Of a stretch of 64,000 nucleotides of DNA, positions 55,163 to 64,000 are shown piece after piece. A program made the translations under genes and the position numbers. Numbering within the stretch: position 1 is the first letter of the stretch; each line of letters begins with the position of its first letter. Origin of the DNA: Gammaproteobacteria bacterium (lineage in GTDB: Bacteria > Pseudomonadota > Gammaproteobacteria > Enterobacterales > Alteromonadaceae); the NCBI GenBank assembly GCA_018826295.1, contig JAHJZX010000035.1:1-64000 (forward strand), written 5' to 3'. A model generated the notes under the pieces. That model saw only the letters and a list, made by a program, of their open reading frames with translations, did no database searches and was not told the DNA's origin.

Positions 55163-56359
55163 CTATTCTGCCCGCAGGGCATCTATCGGGTTCATTTGCG
55201 CGGCTTGCCGGGCCGGGGTAATGCCGGCAGCCAGACCGATGGCAATAGATAACAGCAACGCCAGGCTTAAATAGAACAGGCTCAACTGCAACGGCAGTGC
55301 CGGTAACACTGCGGCAAGACCAAGCACAAGGGCTATTGCCACACCGATACCGGCAATACCTCCGGCCAGTGACAAGGCCACCGCTTCGCCTAAAAACAGC
55401 AGCAGTACCTGGCGCTGATTGCAGCCGAGCGCGGTTAACAGGCCAATTTCACTGGTGCGCTCGCGCACGGCGGTGCTCATAATGGTAACAATGCCCACTG
55501 CACCCACCAGTAACGAAATAGCCCCCAGCGCTGCCACTGCTGCGGTCAGCACCTGCAAAATATTATCCAGACTTTGCAGCATATCGTCTTGCGAAATCAG
55601 GCTGAAATCTTCAGCACCATGGCGGGCGATTAGTTGCTTACGGATACTGGCCAGTAGCTGATCGGTGCTGGCGCTATCACTAAACACTACGTCAATTTCC
55701 ATCAGGCCGTTGCGGTTAAACAGCATCAGCGCTTTATCCACCGGAATAAACACCATATCGTCTAAATCAAAACCCAGCATCTGGCCTTTGGCGGCCATTA
55801 CCCCGACGATGCGAAAGCGCATACCGCCAACGCGGATACTTTGCCCCAGCGGGTTTTGCCCGCCAAACAGCTCCTGCTGCAGCTTATGACCCAGCACCGC
55901 AAAGCTGCGGCTGCGGCCGCTTTCGTCTTCAGGTAAGCCGCGGCCTAAGGCAATATTAAACTGCCAGGCACTGTGGATGGCATGGTTAGCGCCAATAATG
56001 TCGGTGCTGCGTGCACGGCCGCCGGCTTCAATAGTGCCGCTGCCCTGCACCAGAGGTACAACGTGCGTTACGTGCGGCAGCCGTGCTAACGCCTGGGCAT
56101 CGTACAGTGTCAGCGGCCGGTCGGTTTGTAGCATGCCGCCCATGCCGCCGGTCAGGGTTTTTCCGGGGTTAATGGCAATAATGCGGGTACCAAACTGGGA
56201 AAAATTGCTTAGCACATAGTGTCGTACGCCTTCGCCTAACGAGGTTAGTAAGGTTACCGCACAAATACCCACCGCAATGCCCAGCGCGGTCAGGCTACTG
56301 CGCATTTTCGCTGCCGTCAGGCTGCGCAGGATCAGTTTGATAAAATCGGCCGTGCGCAT
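55163..56359 (-). CDS. MacB-like FtsX-domain ABC transporter permease (second)
   Basis: 398 residues: one N-terminal helix, a large periplasmic MacB_PCD domain, then three C-terminal helices forming the FtsX domain (ISLLVGAVGIVTIMSTAVRERTSEIGLLTALGC). It starts at the stop of the paralogous permease, sharing one base. Together with that permease, the ATPase and the membrane fusion protein it forms a MacAB-type system. Substrate is unknown. Confidence 0.92.
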   Translation of the reverse strand: MRTADFIKLILRSLTAAKMRSSLTALGIAVGICAVTLLTSLGEGVRHYVLSNFSQFGTRIIAINPGKTLTGGMGGMLQTDRPLTLYDAQALARLPHVTHVVPLVQGSGTIEAGGRARSTDIIGANHAIHSAWQFNIALGRGLPEDESGRSRSFAVLGHKLQQELFGGQNPLGQSIRVGGMRFRIVGVMAAKGQMLGFDLDDMVFIPVDKALMLFNRNGLMEIDVVFSDSASTDQLLASIRKQLIARHGAEDFSLISQDDMLQSLDNILQVLTAAVAALGAISLLVGAVGIVTIMSTAVRERTSEIGLLTALGCNQRQVLLLFLGEAVALSLAGGIAGIGVAIALVLGLAAVLPALPLQLSLFYLSLALLLSIAIGLAAGITPARQAAQMNPIDALRAE

Positions 56360-57562
56360 CAGTTTACCTTGCCCTGCAGCGCACTGATCGGCGACATCCT
56401 GGCGGCGCGCCGTGCTGGCCCCCAGGCAAACAGTAATGAAGTGGCAAGGGCGATGCTAAGTGCCAATAACCTGGCCCACCAGGGCGTGTGAAAAGCTAAA
56501 TCGCTAAAGCGTAACCGCATCGCTAAGAGGCCGAGTTCGCTTAGCAGCATACCGGCAATAGCGCCTAGCAACGCCATCAACAGTGCTTCGCTTAAAAACA
56601 GGGTTTGAATATCACTATCGGCCGCGCCTATGGCTTTTAACAGGCCGATTTCAGCGGTGCGCTGGCTGACCGAAATCAAGGTGACGTTCATGATCAAAAT
56701 ACCGGCCACCAGCAAGCTGATGGCGGCAATGCCGCTAATCGCCAGATTCAGCGTGGTTAATATATTGCCAAAGGCACTGAGAATGGCATCCTGGCTGATT
56801 AGCGTAATGTCGGCCACGCCATTCTGGCGCCGTTGCATTAGCAGCTCTACCCGTTGCTTCACGGCAGGCAGGGAGTCGCTGTTGTTACTTTCAATTAATA
56901 GCCGGAATAAACCGGGCTGGTTAAACAATACCTGAGCACTGGCGACCGGGATCAGCATAAGATCGTTCATATCCATGCCCATGGCCTGGCCTTTGCTACT
57001 GAGGATACCAATAATACGAAAGCGGCGGTCACCGGCTTTAAGCCATTGCCCCAGCGCCGGCGCATTGCCAAACAACTCGCGTTTAACAGTGCTGCCAATT
57101 ACCGCGACCGGGCTGGCAGTGTCCAGCGCCATTGCTGGCAGTGGCTGGCCTTGCTGCACATTCAGTTGACGAATGCTGAAATAGTCACTGCTGGTGCCGG
57201 CTATTACTACCTCGCGCTGCCGCCCGGCAAAGCGCACTTCTGCGATGCCAACCAGCAAAGGGGCAACCGCCGTCACACCGGGTAAGCGGCTGATGGCGGT
57301 TGCGTCGTTCAGCGTAATATCGCGGGGTGACTCACCGGTCAGCGGTGGCAGGCCGCCACTGGTTTCTTTTTTGCCCGGCAGCATGATCAGGGTTTTGTTA
57401 CCCAATAGCGAAAACTGATTCAGCACATAGGCCCTGGCGCCTTCGCCCAGGCCGGTAAGCAGGTTGACCGCCGCCACGCCAATGGCCAGCGCCAGCAAGA
57501 TCATCAGGCTGCGAAAGCGGTGGCGTAGCAGCAGTTGCAGGTTAAAGCGCAGCAAATCGGCG

Positions 57563-57570
<8 letters not shown>
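56359..57570 (-). CDS. MacB-like FtsX-domain ABC transporter permease (first)
   Basis: 403 residues with the same layout as its neighbour: N-terminal helix, MacB_PCD domain, and a C-terminal three-helix FtsX domain (ISLLVAGILIMNVTLISVSQ, RTAEIGLLKAIGA). It overlaps the ATPase gene by 8 bp. Two different permeases per operon indicate a heterodimer. Confidence 0.92.
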
Positions 57571-58262
<692 letters not shown>

Positions 58263-58270
<8 letters not shown>

Positions 58271-59408
58271 GGTTTGCTGTTTTCGTAACGGTGACAGTTG
58301 CGCCCGCAACTGCCCCCGGTGTATCCAGGCTTAGCAACACCTGTTCACCCTCGGCCAGGCCGCTGCTGATTTCCGTCCAGCGCCAGTTGCTGATGCCGGT
58401 GTTGATGCTGCGTTGCTCCAGTCGCATATCTTTGCTGATAACCAATACCTGATTTTGCGAAAAAATCGCTTCTGTTGGCAGGCGCAGCGTGTCGTTTTTT
58501 TGCTCAAGCACAATTTCGATATCGGCACTGTAGCCAATCAACAGCAAAACGTCATCGGGCAGCTGGCTAAAGCGGGCTTCAACATCAACAGTGCGCGCTT
58601 GTTTTTCATAATCCTGCACATAGGGCGCGATGCGACTGACCGTGCCGGCAAACTGGCGTCCACGGTAGGCGTCCAGCGTGATGTTTACCGGCATACCCAC
58701 CCGGATGCCGGCGGCATCTACCTCATCAATGGGGGCGCGCACATACAGGCAACTATCATCGATTAAATCGACAGCTGGCGGTGTTGGGATACCCGGCGGC
58801 GACGGGGTAACAAATTCGCCAACTTCGCCGTTAATTTCGGCCACTACACCGGCAAAGGGCGCCAGTAACTGCGTCTGGCTTAGCAAGGCTTGTTGCAGCG
58901 CCCGTTGCGCCTTGGCGACGCTGATTTCGGCAGCGGCACGCTGACAGCTATGCCGGCTAAGTTCTGCGTTGGTCAAAGCCTGATCCAGGGCTTCATCGGA
59001 TAACAACTTTTGCTTGGCAAGGCTTTGCGCCCGTTTCGCTTCGCGCGCGGCACGTTCGCTGGCATCACAGCGCTCGGCTTTGCTAAGTGTGGCTACGTCA
59101 AGCTGAGCTTCGGCCTGCAATAGCCGGGCTTGTTGATCCTGATCCCACATTGACATCAGCAATTGGCCTTGCGTTACCCGGTCACCATTTTGTACATGCA
59201 ACGCGGCAACGGTGCCGCCACTGGTGAGTGACAATTTGGAACGCTGACAAGCCCGTACTGTCCCGGCGCGGGTATTCGCCACCAGCATAGCTACCGTGCC
59301 ACGACTGACCGCGGTGGTACTCACGGCAATTGCAGCATTGGGTTTAAGTTGCCACCAGGCGATGGCCGCACCGGTGGCCAGCAGCATTAACACTGGCAGT
59401 TTTTTCAT
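58263..59408 (-). CDS. periplasmic membrane fusion protein (MacA/HlyD family)
   Basis: 381 residues. An N-terminal membrane helix (LPVLMLLATGAAIAWWQL) anchors a periplasmic part with lipoyl-like halves (GGTVAALHVQNGDRVTQGQLL; LAPFAGVVAEINGEVGEFV), a coiled-coil hairpin between them, and beta-barrel domains. First gene of the MacAB-type operon. It would connect the permeases to an outer-membrane channel, not encoded here. Confidence 0.93.
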
Positions 59409-59511
59409 GCCGTATCCTTACTTAGCAGCGCAAAATCGCAGTTTTGTTGCTTAGTCTAGCCCCTGTAGCAGGGAAGGATATAAATACAGATCAACAACGG
59501 CTGAAAAAGAG

Positions 59512-61080
59512 TCAGGCCGTGGTTAAAAATGTCTGATAGCTGCGGTTATGGCTAACCTGCTGATACTGATAACCCAGTTTATCCAGATAAGCCGCTATAT
59601 CGTTATGGCTGGCGGCTTCAAAACCGGCCAGCACATCGCCGGTGGCCGCGCCGTGGTTACGATAATGAAACAGCGTAATATTGCAGTGTTCACCCAAGGT
59701 ATTTAGGAAATTCATCAAAGCGCCTGGGTATTCCGGAAAGTTAAACTGATACACCTGCTCTTGTAACTGGCGCGGAGGCATACCACCCACCATATGCCGC
59801 ACGTGCAGTTTGGCCAGCTCGTCGTCGGACAGATCCTGATAATCGTAGCCGGCTTTGCTGAGTAGCTCTTTTACCGTGTTTAGCTCCTGCTGGCCATGGC
59901 GCAACTTAATGCCGACAAAGATATGGGCTTTATTATCACTGGCGTAGCGGTAGTTAAACTCGGTGATAGCCCGGCCGCCCAGGGTTTGGCAAAAACGACG
60001 GAAACTGCCTTTTTCTTCCGGAATTGTCACCGCGAACACTGCTTCTTTTTTCTCGCCCAGCTCACAGCGCTCAGACACATAGCGCAGCGTATCAAAGTTT
60101 AAATTGGCGCCGCTTAGCACGGCGGCTAACTGTTGAGGTTTACTGAGTGTGCTGTTTTTCAGCTGCTGGCTGTATTTTTTCAATCCCGCTAACGCCAAGG
60201 CGCCGGCCGGCTCGGCCACGGCACGCAAATCGTCAAAGATATCTTTAATGGCCGCGCAGATTTCATCGCTGCTAACCGTAATAACTTCATCGCAAAAGCG
60301 TCTGGCCAGATTGAAATTCTCTGTGCCGATACGTTTAACCGCTACACCATCGGCAAACAAGCCGACGCGCTCCAGTGTTACCGGCTGGCCGGCATCCAGC
60401 GCGGCTTTTAAACAGGCGGCATCTTCCGGCTCTACACCTATTACTTTGACATTCGGCTGTATGGCCTTGATATACACCGCCATACCGGCCAGTAAGCCAC
60501 CGCCGCCAACCGGTATAAACACCGTGTTAAGCTGGTTATGCTGGCTAAGCAGCTCTTTGGCAACCGTGCCCTGGCCGGCGATGACGTCGCTATCGTCAAA
60601 CGGCGGAATATAGATAGCACCTTCAGTACTTGCCAGGTTAATGGCGTAGCTGTTGGCTTCATCAAAGGCGGTGCCATGCAGCACCACATTACCGCCCAAA
60701 GCTTTTACTGCCGCGACTTTTATTTCCGGTGTAGTAATGGGCATAACGATAGTGGCATTAAGGCCTAATTTGCTGGCCGATAACGCCACACCCTGGGCAT
60801 GGTTGCCCGCTGAAGCGCACACCACTCGGGCATTGGGGTTTTGTTGCTGTACTTTATGCAGTTTATGAAAGGCTCCGCGCAGTTTAAACGAATACACCGG
60901 CTGTTTGTCTTCACGTTTTAGCAGCACAGTGTGGCCAAGGCGCTGGCTGAGTTTTGCCATGGCATCCAGCGGGGTTTCTACCGCAGCCTGATATACCGGC
61001 GACAGCAAAATCTCACGCAGATACTGCTGCATTAACTCGGTATCTGTCTGTGTTGTTTGTACTGTTGCCAGGTTACTCAT
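59512..61080 (-). CDS. ilvA: threonine deaminase (threonine ammonia-lyase), biosynthetic
   Basis: 522 residues. PLP enzyme turning threonine into 2-oxobutyrate, first step to isoleucine. The PLP lysine is Lys66 in YSFKLRGAF, and the glycine loop is ASAGNHAQGVA. The C-terminal third holds two ACT-like regulatory repeats (ENLNFDTLRYVSERCELGEK region onward) for feedback by isoleucine. Length matches biosynthetic IlvA (514 in E. coli), not the short catabolic form. It is the last gene of the ilv set on this strand, separated from ilvD by 516 bp of repeats. Confidence 0.97.
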   Translation of the reverse strand: MSNLATVQTTQTDTELMQQYLREILLSPVYQAAVETPLDAMAKLSQRLGHTVLLKREDKQPVYSFKLRGAFHKLHKVQQQNPNARVVCASAGNHAQGVALSASKLGLNATIVMPITTPEIKVAAVKALGGNVVLHGTAFDEANSYAINLASTEGAIYIPPFDDSDVIAGQGTVAKELLSQHNQLNTVFIPVGGGGLLAGMAVYIKAIQPNVKVIGVEPEDAACLKAALDAGQPVTLERVGLFADGVAVKRIGTENFNLARRFCDEVITVSSDEICAAIKDIFDDLRAVAEPAGALALAGLKKYSQQLKNSTLSKPQQLAAVLSGANLNFDTLRYVSERCELGEKKEAVFAVTIPEEKGSFRRFCQTLGGRAITEFNYRYASDNKAHIFVGIKLRHGQQELNTVKELLSKAGYDYQDLSDDELAKLHVRHMVGGMPPRQLQEQVYQFNFPEYPGALMNFLNTLGEHCNITLFHYRNHGAATGDVLAGFEAASHNDIAAYLDKLGYQYQQVSHNRSYQTFLTTA

Positions 61081-61130
61081 TGTTGCTCCACTGCTGTTAA
61101 TTCATCAAACGCGTCAGGTTCAAACTCAGT

Positions 61131-61228
61131 GACAAGGAAATACTTTCTTCGCCGCCTTCAACAGCACGTCCCTGTGCTGTCTCAGCCTGCGCGGCATCCC
61201 TGCCGCTGCTACGAAAGTACACCTTGTC
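61131..61228. repeat. 98-bp structured repeat, copy A
   Basis: The ends pair in two blocks, GACAAGG/CCTTGTC (61131-61137 with 61222-61228) and TACTTTC/GAAAGTA (61141-61147 with 61213-61219). Two inner hairpins, ACAGCAC/GTGCTGT (61161-61180) and GCGGCA/TGCCGC (61191-61206), complete a three-way-junction shape. Copy B at 61478 has the same inner part, but both outer blocks differ in a compensating way. Confidence 0.8.
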
Positions 61229-61308
61229 CCTTCGTCTCAAGTTATGCTGCTTGTGCCATCCGTATAGCTAAAGTCGATAGCGAAGACCATAAACTGCTAA
61301 ACAAGGCG

Positions 61309-61379
61309 TCTCCAGCATGGATGCTGGAGAGACAAATTCGTCAGGAACGAATTTGAACTGCGCCAGCAGCCCTTCGGGC
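61309..61379. repeat. cluster of three hairpins between the repeat copies
   Basis: TCTCCAGCAT/ATGCTGGAGA (61309-61330, 10 bp), CAAATTCGT/ACGAATTTG (61333-61355, 9 bp, loop CAGGA) and GCCC/GGGC (61369-61379) follow one another. They resemble dispersed extragenic repeat modules and may belong to one larger composite element with copies A and B. Confidence 0.6.
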
Positions 61380-61477
61380 AAGCTCCATGGAAGGATCTTG
61401 TAACTCTATAGGGACATATTTACGGCGTCCCCGCGTGTTGTTGCCTGTTGTAGCCTACAAATCCAGTTCAAACTCAC

Positions 61478-61575
61478 GGCAAGGAAATGCTCTTTTCGCC
61501 GCCTTCAACAGCACGTCCCTGTGCTGTCTCAGCCTGCGCGGCATCCCTGCCGCTGCTGCAAGAGCACACCTTGCC
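61478..61575. repeat. 98-bp structured repeat, copy B
   Basis: Same length and inner hairpins as copy A. The outer blocks are GGCAAGG/CCTTGCC (61478-61484 with 61569-61575) and TGCTCTT/AAGAGCA (61488-61494 with 61560-61566). Each changed base on one arm is matched on the other, so pairing is kept. It ends 21 bp before the ilvD stop. Confidence 0.8.
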
Positions 61576-61596
61576 CATCGCCTAAAGTCTTGCTGT

Positions 61597-63447
61597 TTAT
61601 TCTTCCAGCTTGCTTAAATCCCGCACAGCACCTTTGTCAGCACTACTTGCCAGCAGGGCATAGGCTTTTAATGCCGAGCTGACAACGCGTTGGCGACTTT
61701 CTGGCTTCCAGCCCTGCTTGCCTTTGGCATCCATCGCTGCACGCCGCTGCGCCAGCTCGTCATCGCTGATGGCAATACCAATTTTGCGGTTAGGGATATC
61801 AATCTCAATTTTGTCGCCTTCCTGCACCAACGCGATAGCGCCGCCGCTGGCGGCTTCCGGCGACACATGGCCAATCGATAAGCCCGAAGTACCGCCAGAA
61901 AAGCGGCCATCGGTGATTAAGGCACAGGCTTTACCTAAGCCCATCGATTTTAAATAACTGGTGGGGTACAGCATTTCCTGCATACCCGGCCCGCCTTTGG
62001 GGCCCTCATAACGAATAATTACTGCATCGCCAGCCACGACTTTGCCTTTTAAGATGGCCTCAACCGCATCGTCCTGGCTTTCAAATACCCGGGCGCGGCC
62101 GCTAAATACCAGGTTTTCCGGCTCTACCCCGGCGGTTTTTACAATACAGCCTTGCGGTGCCAGGTTGCCAAACAACACAGCTAAACCGCCGTCTTGCGAA
62201 TAGGCATGTTCTTTACTGCGGATACAGCCTTCTACCCGGTCATCGTCGACGCTGGGGTAGCGGCAGTTTTGTGAAAAGGCCTGCGTGGTACGGATACCGG
62301 CCGGGCCAGCGGCGTAAAACTGCTGCACGTCGGTAGACGGATTGGTTTTCAGATCCCATTGCTCCAGCACGGCTGCCAGCGAGCTGCCAGACACATGCGG
62401 CGTATTGGGGTTTAATAAACCGGCACGGTTTAGCTCAGCTAAAATGCCGATCACGCCACCGGCACGGTGCACATCTTCCATATGGTATTTTTGCGTTGAC
62501 GGCGCCACCTTACACAAATGCGGCACTATGCGCGATAAGCGGTCGATATCGGCCATGGTAAAGTCGACATTGGCTTCCTGCGCCGCGGCCAATAAATGCA
62601 GCACGGTATTGGTTGAACCACCCATGGCAATATCCAGCATCATGGCGTTTTCAAAGGCGGTTTTATTGCCGATACTGCGCGGTAAGGCGCTGGCATCATC
62701 GTGTTTGTACCAGCGGTTGCACAGCTCCATTATTCTGAAACCGGCCTGGACAAACAGTTCTTTCCGATCGGCATGGGTTGCCAATAACGAGCCATTACCG
62801 GGTTGGCCTAAACCTAAGGCCTCAACCAAACAGTTCATTGAGTTGGCGGTAAACATACCCGAGCAGCTGCCGCAGGTGGGGCAGGCGCTGCGTTCAATTT
62901 GCTCGCTGTCGCTGTCGGTGACTTTAGGATCGGCGGCTGACACCATGGCATCGACCAGGTCCAGCTTGATAATTTGATCCGACAGCTTGGTTTTACCTGC
63001 TTCCATCGGCCCACCCGAGACAAAAATGGCCGGCACATTTAAGCGCATGGCGGCCATTAACATACCCGGCGTGATCTTGTCGCAGTTGGATATACACACC
63101 ATGGCATCGGCGCAGTGGGCATTGACCATATATTCTACCGAGTCGGCGATTAGCTCACGCGATGGCAGACTGTACAACATGCCGCCATGGCCCATGGCAA
63201 TACCGTCATCTACCGCTATGGTATTAAACTCTTTGGCTATGCCACCGGCCTCTTCAATGCTTTTAGCTACCAGCTTGCCTAAGTCCCGCAGGTGCACGTG
63301 GCCGGGTACAAACTCGCAGAAGGAATTCACCACGGCAATAATCGGCTTGCCAAAATCGGTGTCTTTAACGCCGGTGGCACGCCACAGTGCGCGGGCGCCC
63401 GCCATATTGCGGCCTTCGGTAACGGTGGCGGATCTTAACTTTGGCAT
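61597..63447 (-). CDS. ilvD: dihydroxy-acid dehydratase
   Basis: 616 residues. Iron-sulfur enzyme dehydrating dihydroxy acids to the 2-keto acids of valine and isoleucine. Cluster-binding Cys regions are [18 protein letters not shown] and [37 protein letters not shown] is conserved near the C-terminus. Length equals E. coli IlvD (616). It follows ilvM after 62 bp; ilvE, which lies between them in E. coli, is absent here. Confidence 0.98.
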   Translation of the reverse strand: MPKLRSATVTEGRNMAGARALWRATGVKDTDFGKPIIAVVNSFCEFVPGHVHLRDLGKLVAKSIEEAGGIAKEFNTIAVDDGIAMGHGGMLYSLPSRELIADSVEYMVNAHCADAMVCISNCDKITPGMLMAAMRLNVPAIFVSGGPMEAGKTKLSDQIIKLDLVDAMVSAADPKVTDSDSEQIERSACPTCGSCSGMFTANSMNCLVEALGLGQPGNGSLLATHADRKELFVQAGFRIMELCNRWYKHDDASALPRSIGNKTAFENAMMLDIAMGGSTNTVLHLLAAAQEANVDFTMADIDRLSRIVPHLCKVAPSTQKYHMEDVHRAGGVIGILAELNRAGLLNPNTPHVSGSSLAAVLEQWDLKTNPSTDVQQFYAAGPAGIRTTQAFSQNCRYPSVDDDRVEGCIRSKEHAYSQDGGLAVLFGNLAPQGCIVKTAGVEPENLVFSGRARVFESQDDAVEAILKGKVVAGDAVIIRYEGPKGGPGMQEMLYPTSYLKSMGLGKACALITDGRFSGGTSGLSIGHVSPEAASGGAIALVQEGDKIEIDIPNRKIGIAISDDELAQRRAAMDAKGKQGWKPESRQRVVSSALKAYALLASSADKGAVRDLSKLEE

Positions 63448-63509
63448 TGCGGTACTCCGTGTATTCGGTAAATAAAAAGTATAGGGTTAGCTGCTGTAAA
63501 TATCGGGCG

Positions 63510-63764
63510 TCAGGCGCTTAGTGCCGCCCGCTCGCTGCCAGCCAGTTCCAGTTGCTGAATATCGTACAGTTTGTGCAACTGGCTGGTTAATAAATGAATA
63601 GGTTTATCGCTACGCACGGTTAAGGTAATAGTTAAACTTTGCGCATCATGTCGTGGTGTCAGCTGTAAGCCGGCTAATTCATAACCGCGATAGCGGGTAA
63701 CCTGTAACAAACGCTCTACTACAGCCGGGGTGTTAGTGGCGGTGATATTCAGTACGTGGTTCAT
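63510..63764 (-). CDS. ilvM: acetolactate synthase II small subunit
   Basis: 84 residues with one ACT domain (LNITATNTPAVVERLLQVTRYRGYEL). IlvM is the regulatory partner of IlvG. Length matches E. coli IlvM (87). Its ATG overlaps the ilvG stop (ATGA), giving translational coupling. Confidence 0.93.
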   Translation of the reverse strand: MNHVLNITATNTPAVVERLLQVTRYRGYELAGLQLTPRHDAQSLTITLTVRSDKPIHLLTSQLHKLYDIQQLELAGSERAALSA

Positions 63765-64000
63765 GCTTTTAGCTCCGTGATCATCTCTTCATTAGCAGCA
63801 CCCGGCGGTACTAATGGCCAGACGTTGTCTTTATCGTCAATACATACATGCAGTAAATAAGGGCCGGGCCAGGTAAACATGGCTTCCAGCGCGCTTTCTA
63901 CTTCGTCTTTGCGGGTAATGCAGTGGCCGGGTATAGCAAAGGCAGCGGCCAGGGCGACAAAATCCGGGTTGTCGGATAAATCGGTTTCGCTATAGCGCTC
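63761..64000 (-). CDS. ilvG: acetolactate synthase large subunit, C-terminal part (truncated by window edge)
   Basis: The last 79 codons of a thiamine-diphosphate acetolactate synthase, running off the window end. Visible stretches include YSETDLSDNPDFVALA and GPYLLHVCIDDKDNVWPLVP, then an end near EEMITELKA. It condenses pyruvate with pyruvate or 2-oxobutyrate. It precedes and overlaps ilvM. The ATP-grasp and catalytic regions lie outside the window. Confidence 0.93.
   Translation of the reverse strand, partial: ERYSETDLSDNPDFVALAAAFAIPGHCITRKDEVESALEAMFTWPGPYLLHVCIDDKDNVWPLVPPGAANEEMITELKA

Noticed and set aside
59896-60613. Plus-strand open frames opposite ilvA
   Set aside because: They are antisense shadows of a well-conserved enzyme gene with no independent support.
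61131-61575. CRISPR array or integron attC sites
   Set aside because: Only two repeat copies exist with a long, non-uniform gap, and no cas or integrase gene is present. The hairpin pattern lacks attC core sites.

Overview
The window looks like a chromosomal segment of a marine or aquatic gammaproteobacterium close to Rheinheimera, Arsukibacterium or Alishewanella. This is inferred from gene order (mioC-oriC-mnmG-rsmG-parAB-atpIBEFHAGDC), moderate GC content, and the number of CadC-like regulators carrying a periplasmic beta-propeller. I could not search databases, so the genus is only a guess. No rRNA, tRNA or CRISPR array was found.

Region 1 (1-12.4 kb) is the core replication-origin neighbourhood. 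mioC is followed by a GATC-dense, DnaA-box-bearing oriC. Then come mnmG, rsmG, parA, parB and the complete nine-gene F1Fo ATP synthase operon, which ends in a clean intrinsic terminator. A parS-like site lies at 39.69 kb.

Region 2 (12.4-36.9 kb) is accessory DNA inserted between atpC and glmU, which are adjacent in many relatives. It holds three same-strand winged-helix/transmembrane/beta-propeller regulators and a fourth on the opposite strand. It also has a periplasmic M16 protease whose leader RNA can fold over its ribosome-binding site, and small membrane or secreted proteins. Its most interesting content is a ribosomal peptide natural product (RiPP) cluster at 23.7-33.1 kb. Three very short precursor genes (42, 37 and 31 codons) share a leader with an Phe-Tyr motif, a Met-Ala-Gly box and a Cys-rich core. 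They are followed by an E1-like cyclodehydratase partner with an N-terminal recognition domain, a YcaO enzyme with a C-terminal PxPxP tail, a SagB-type flavin dehydrogenase and an HExxH metallopeptidase. The rest is an ABC exporter pair, a Rieske non-heme iron oxygenase and two small unknown proteins. The first core begins Arg-Cys-Thr-Cys-Thr, as in plantazolicin, but the host is Gram-negative and the tailoring enzyme is a Rieske oxygenase. I regard this as the likely undescribed system: linear azole-containing peptides with an oxidative tailoring step.

Region 3 (36.9-48.4 kb) has glmU and glmS separated by a dicarboxylate symporter, a DUF1439 lipoprotein, a membrane-anchored diflavin reductase (Fur-like site upstream), a large propeller sensor kinase and a DeoR-type regulator. 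The 3' end of glmS preserves the attTn7 recognition sequence. An AT-rich orphan gene with an RNxxxH motif and two gene remnants follow it.

Region 4 (50-64 kb) contains small membrane proteins, a DJ-1/PfpI-like protein lacking the nucleophile Cys, an FKBP, arfA with its in-gene hairpin, and a MerR/quinone-reductase pair. It continues with a solute-binding-like protein, a MacAB-type exporter operon and the ilvG-M-D-A branched-chain operon on the minus strand. A pair of 98-bp structured repeats with covarying stems lies between ilvD and ilvA.
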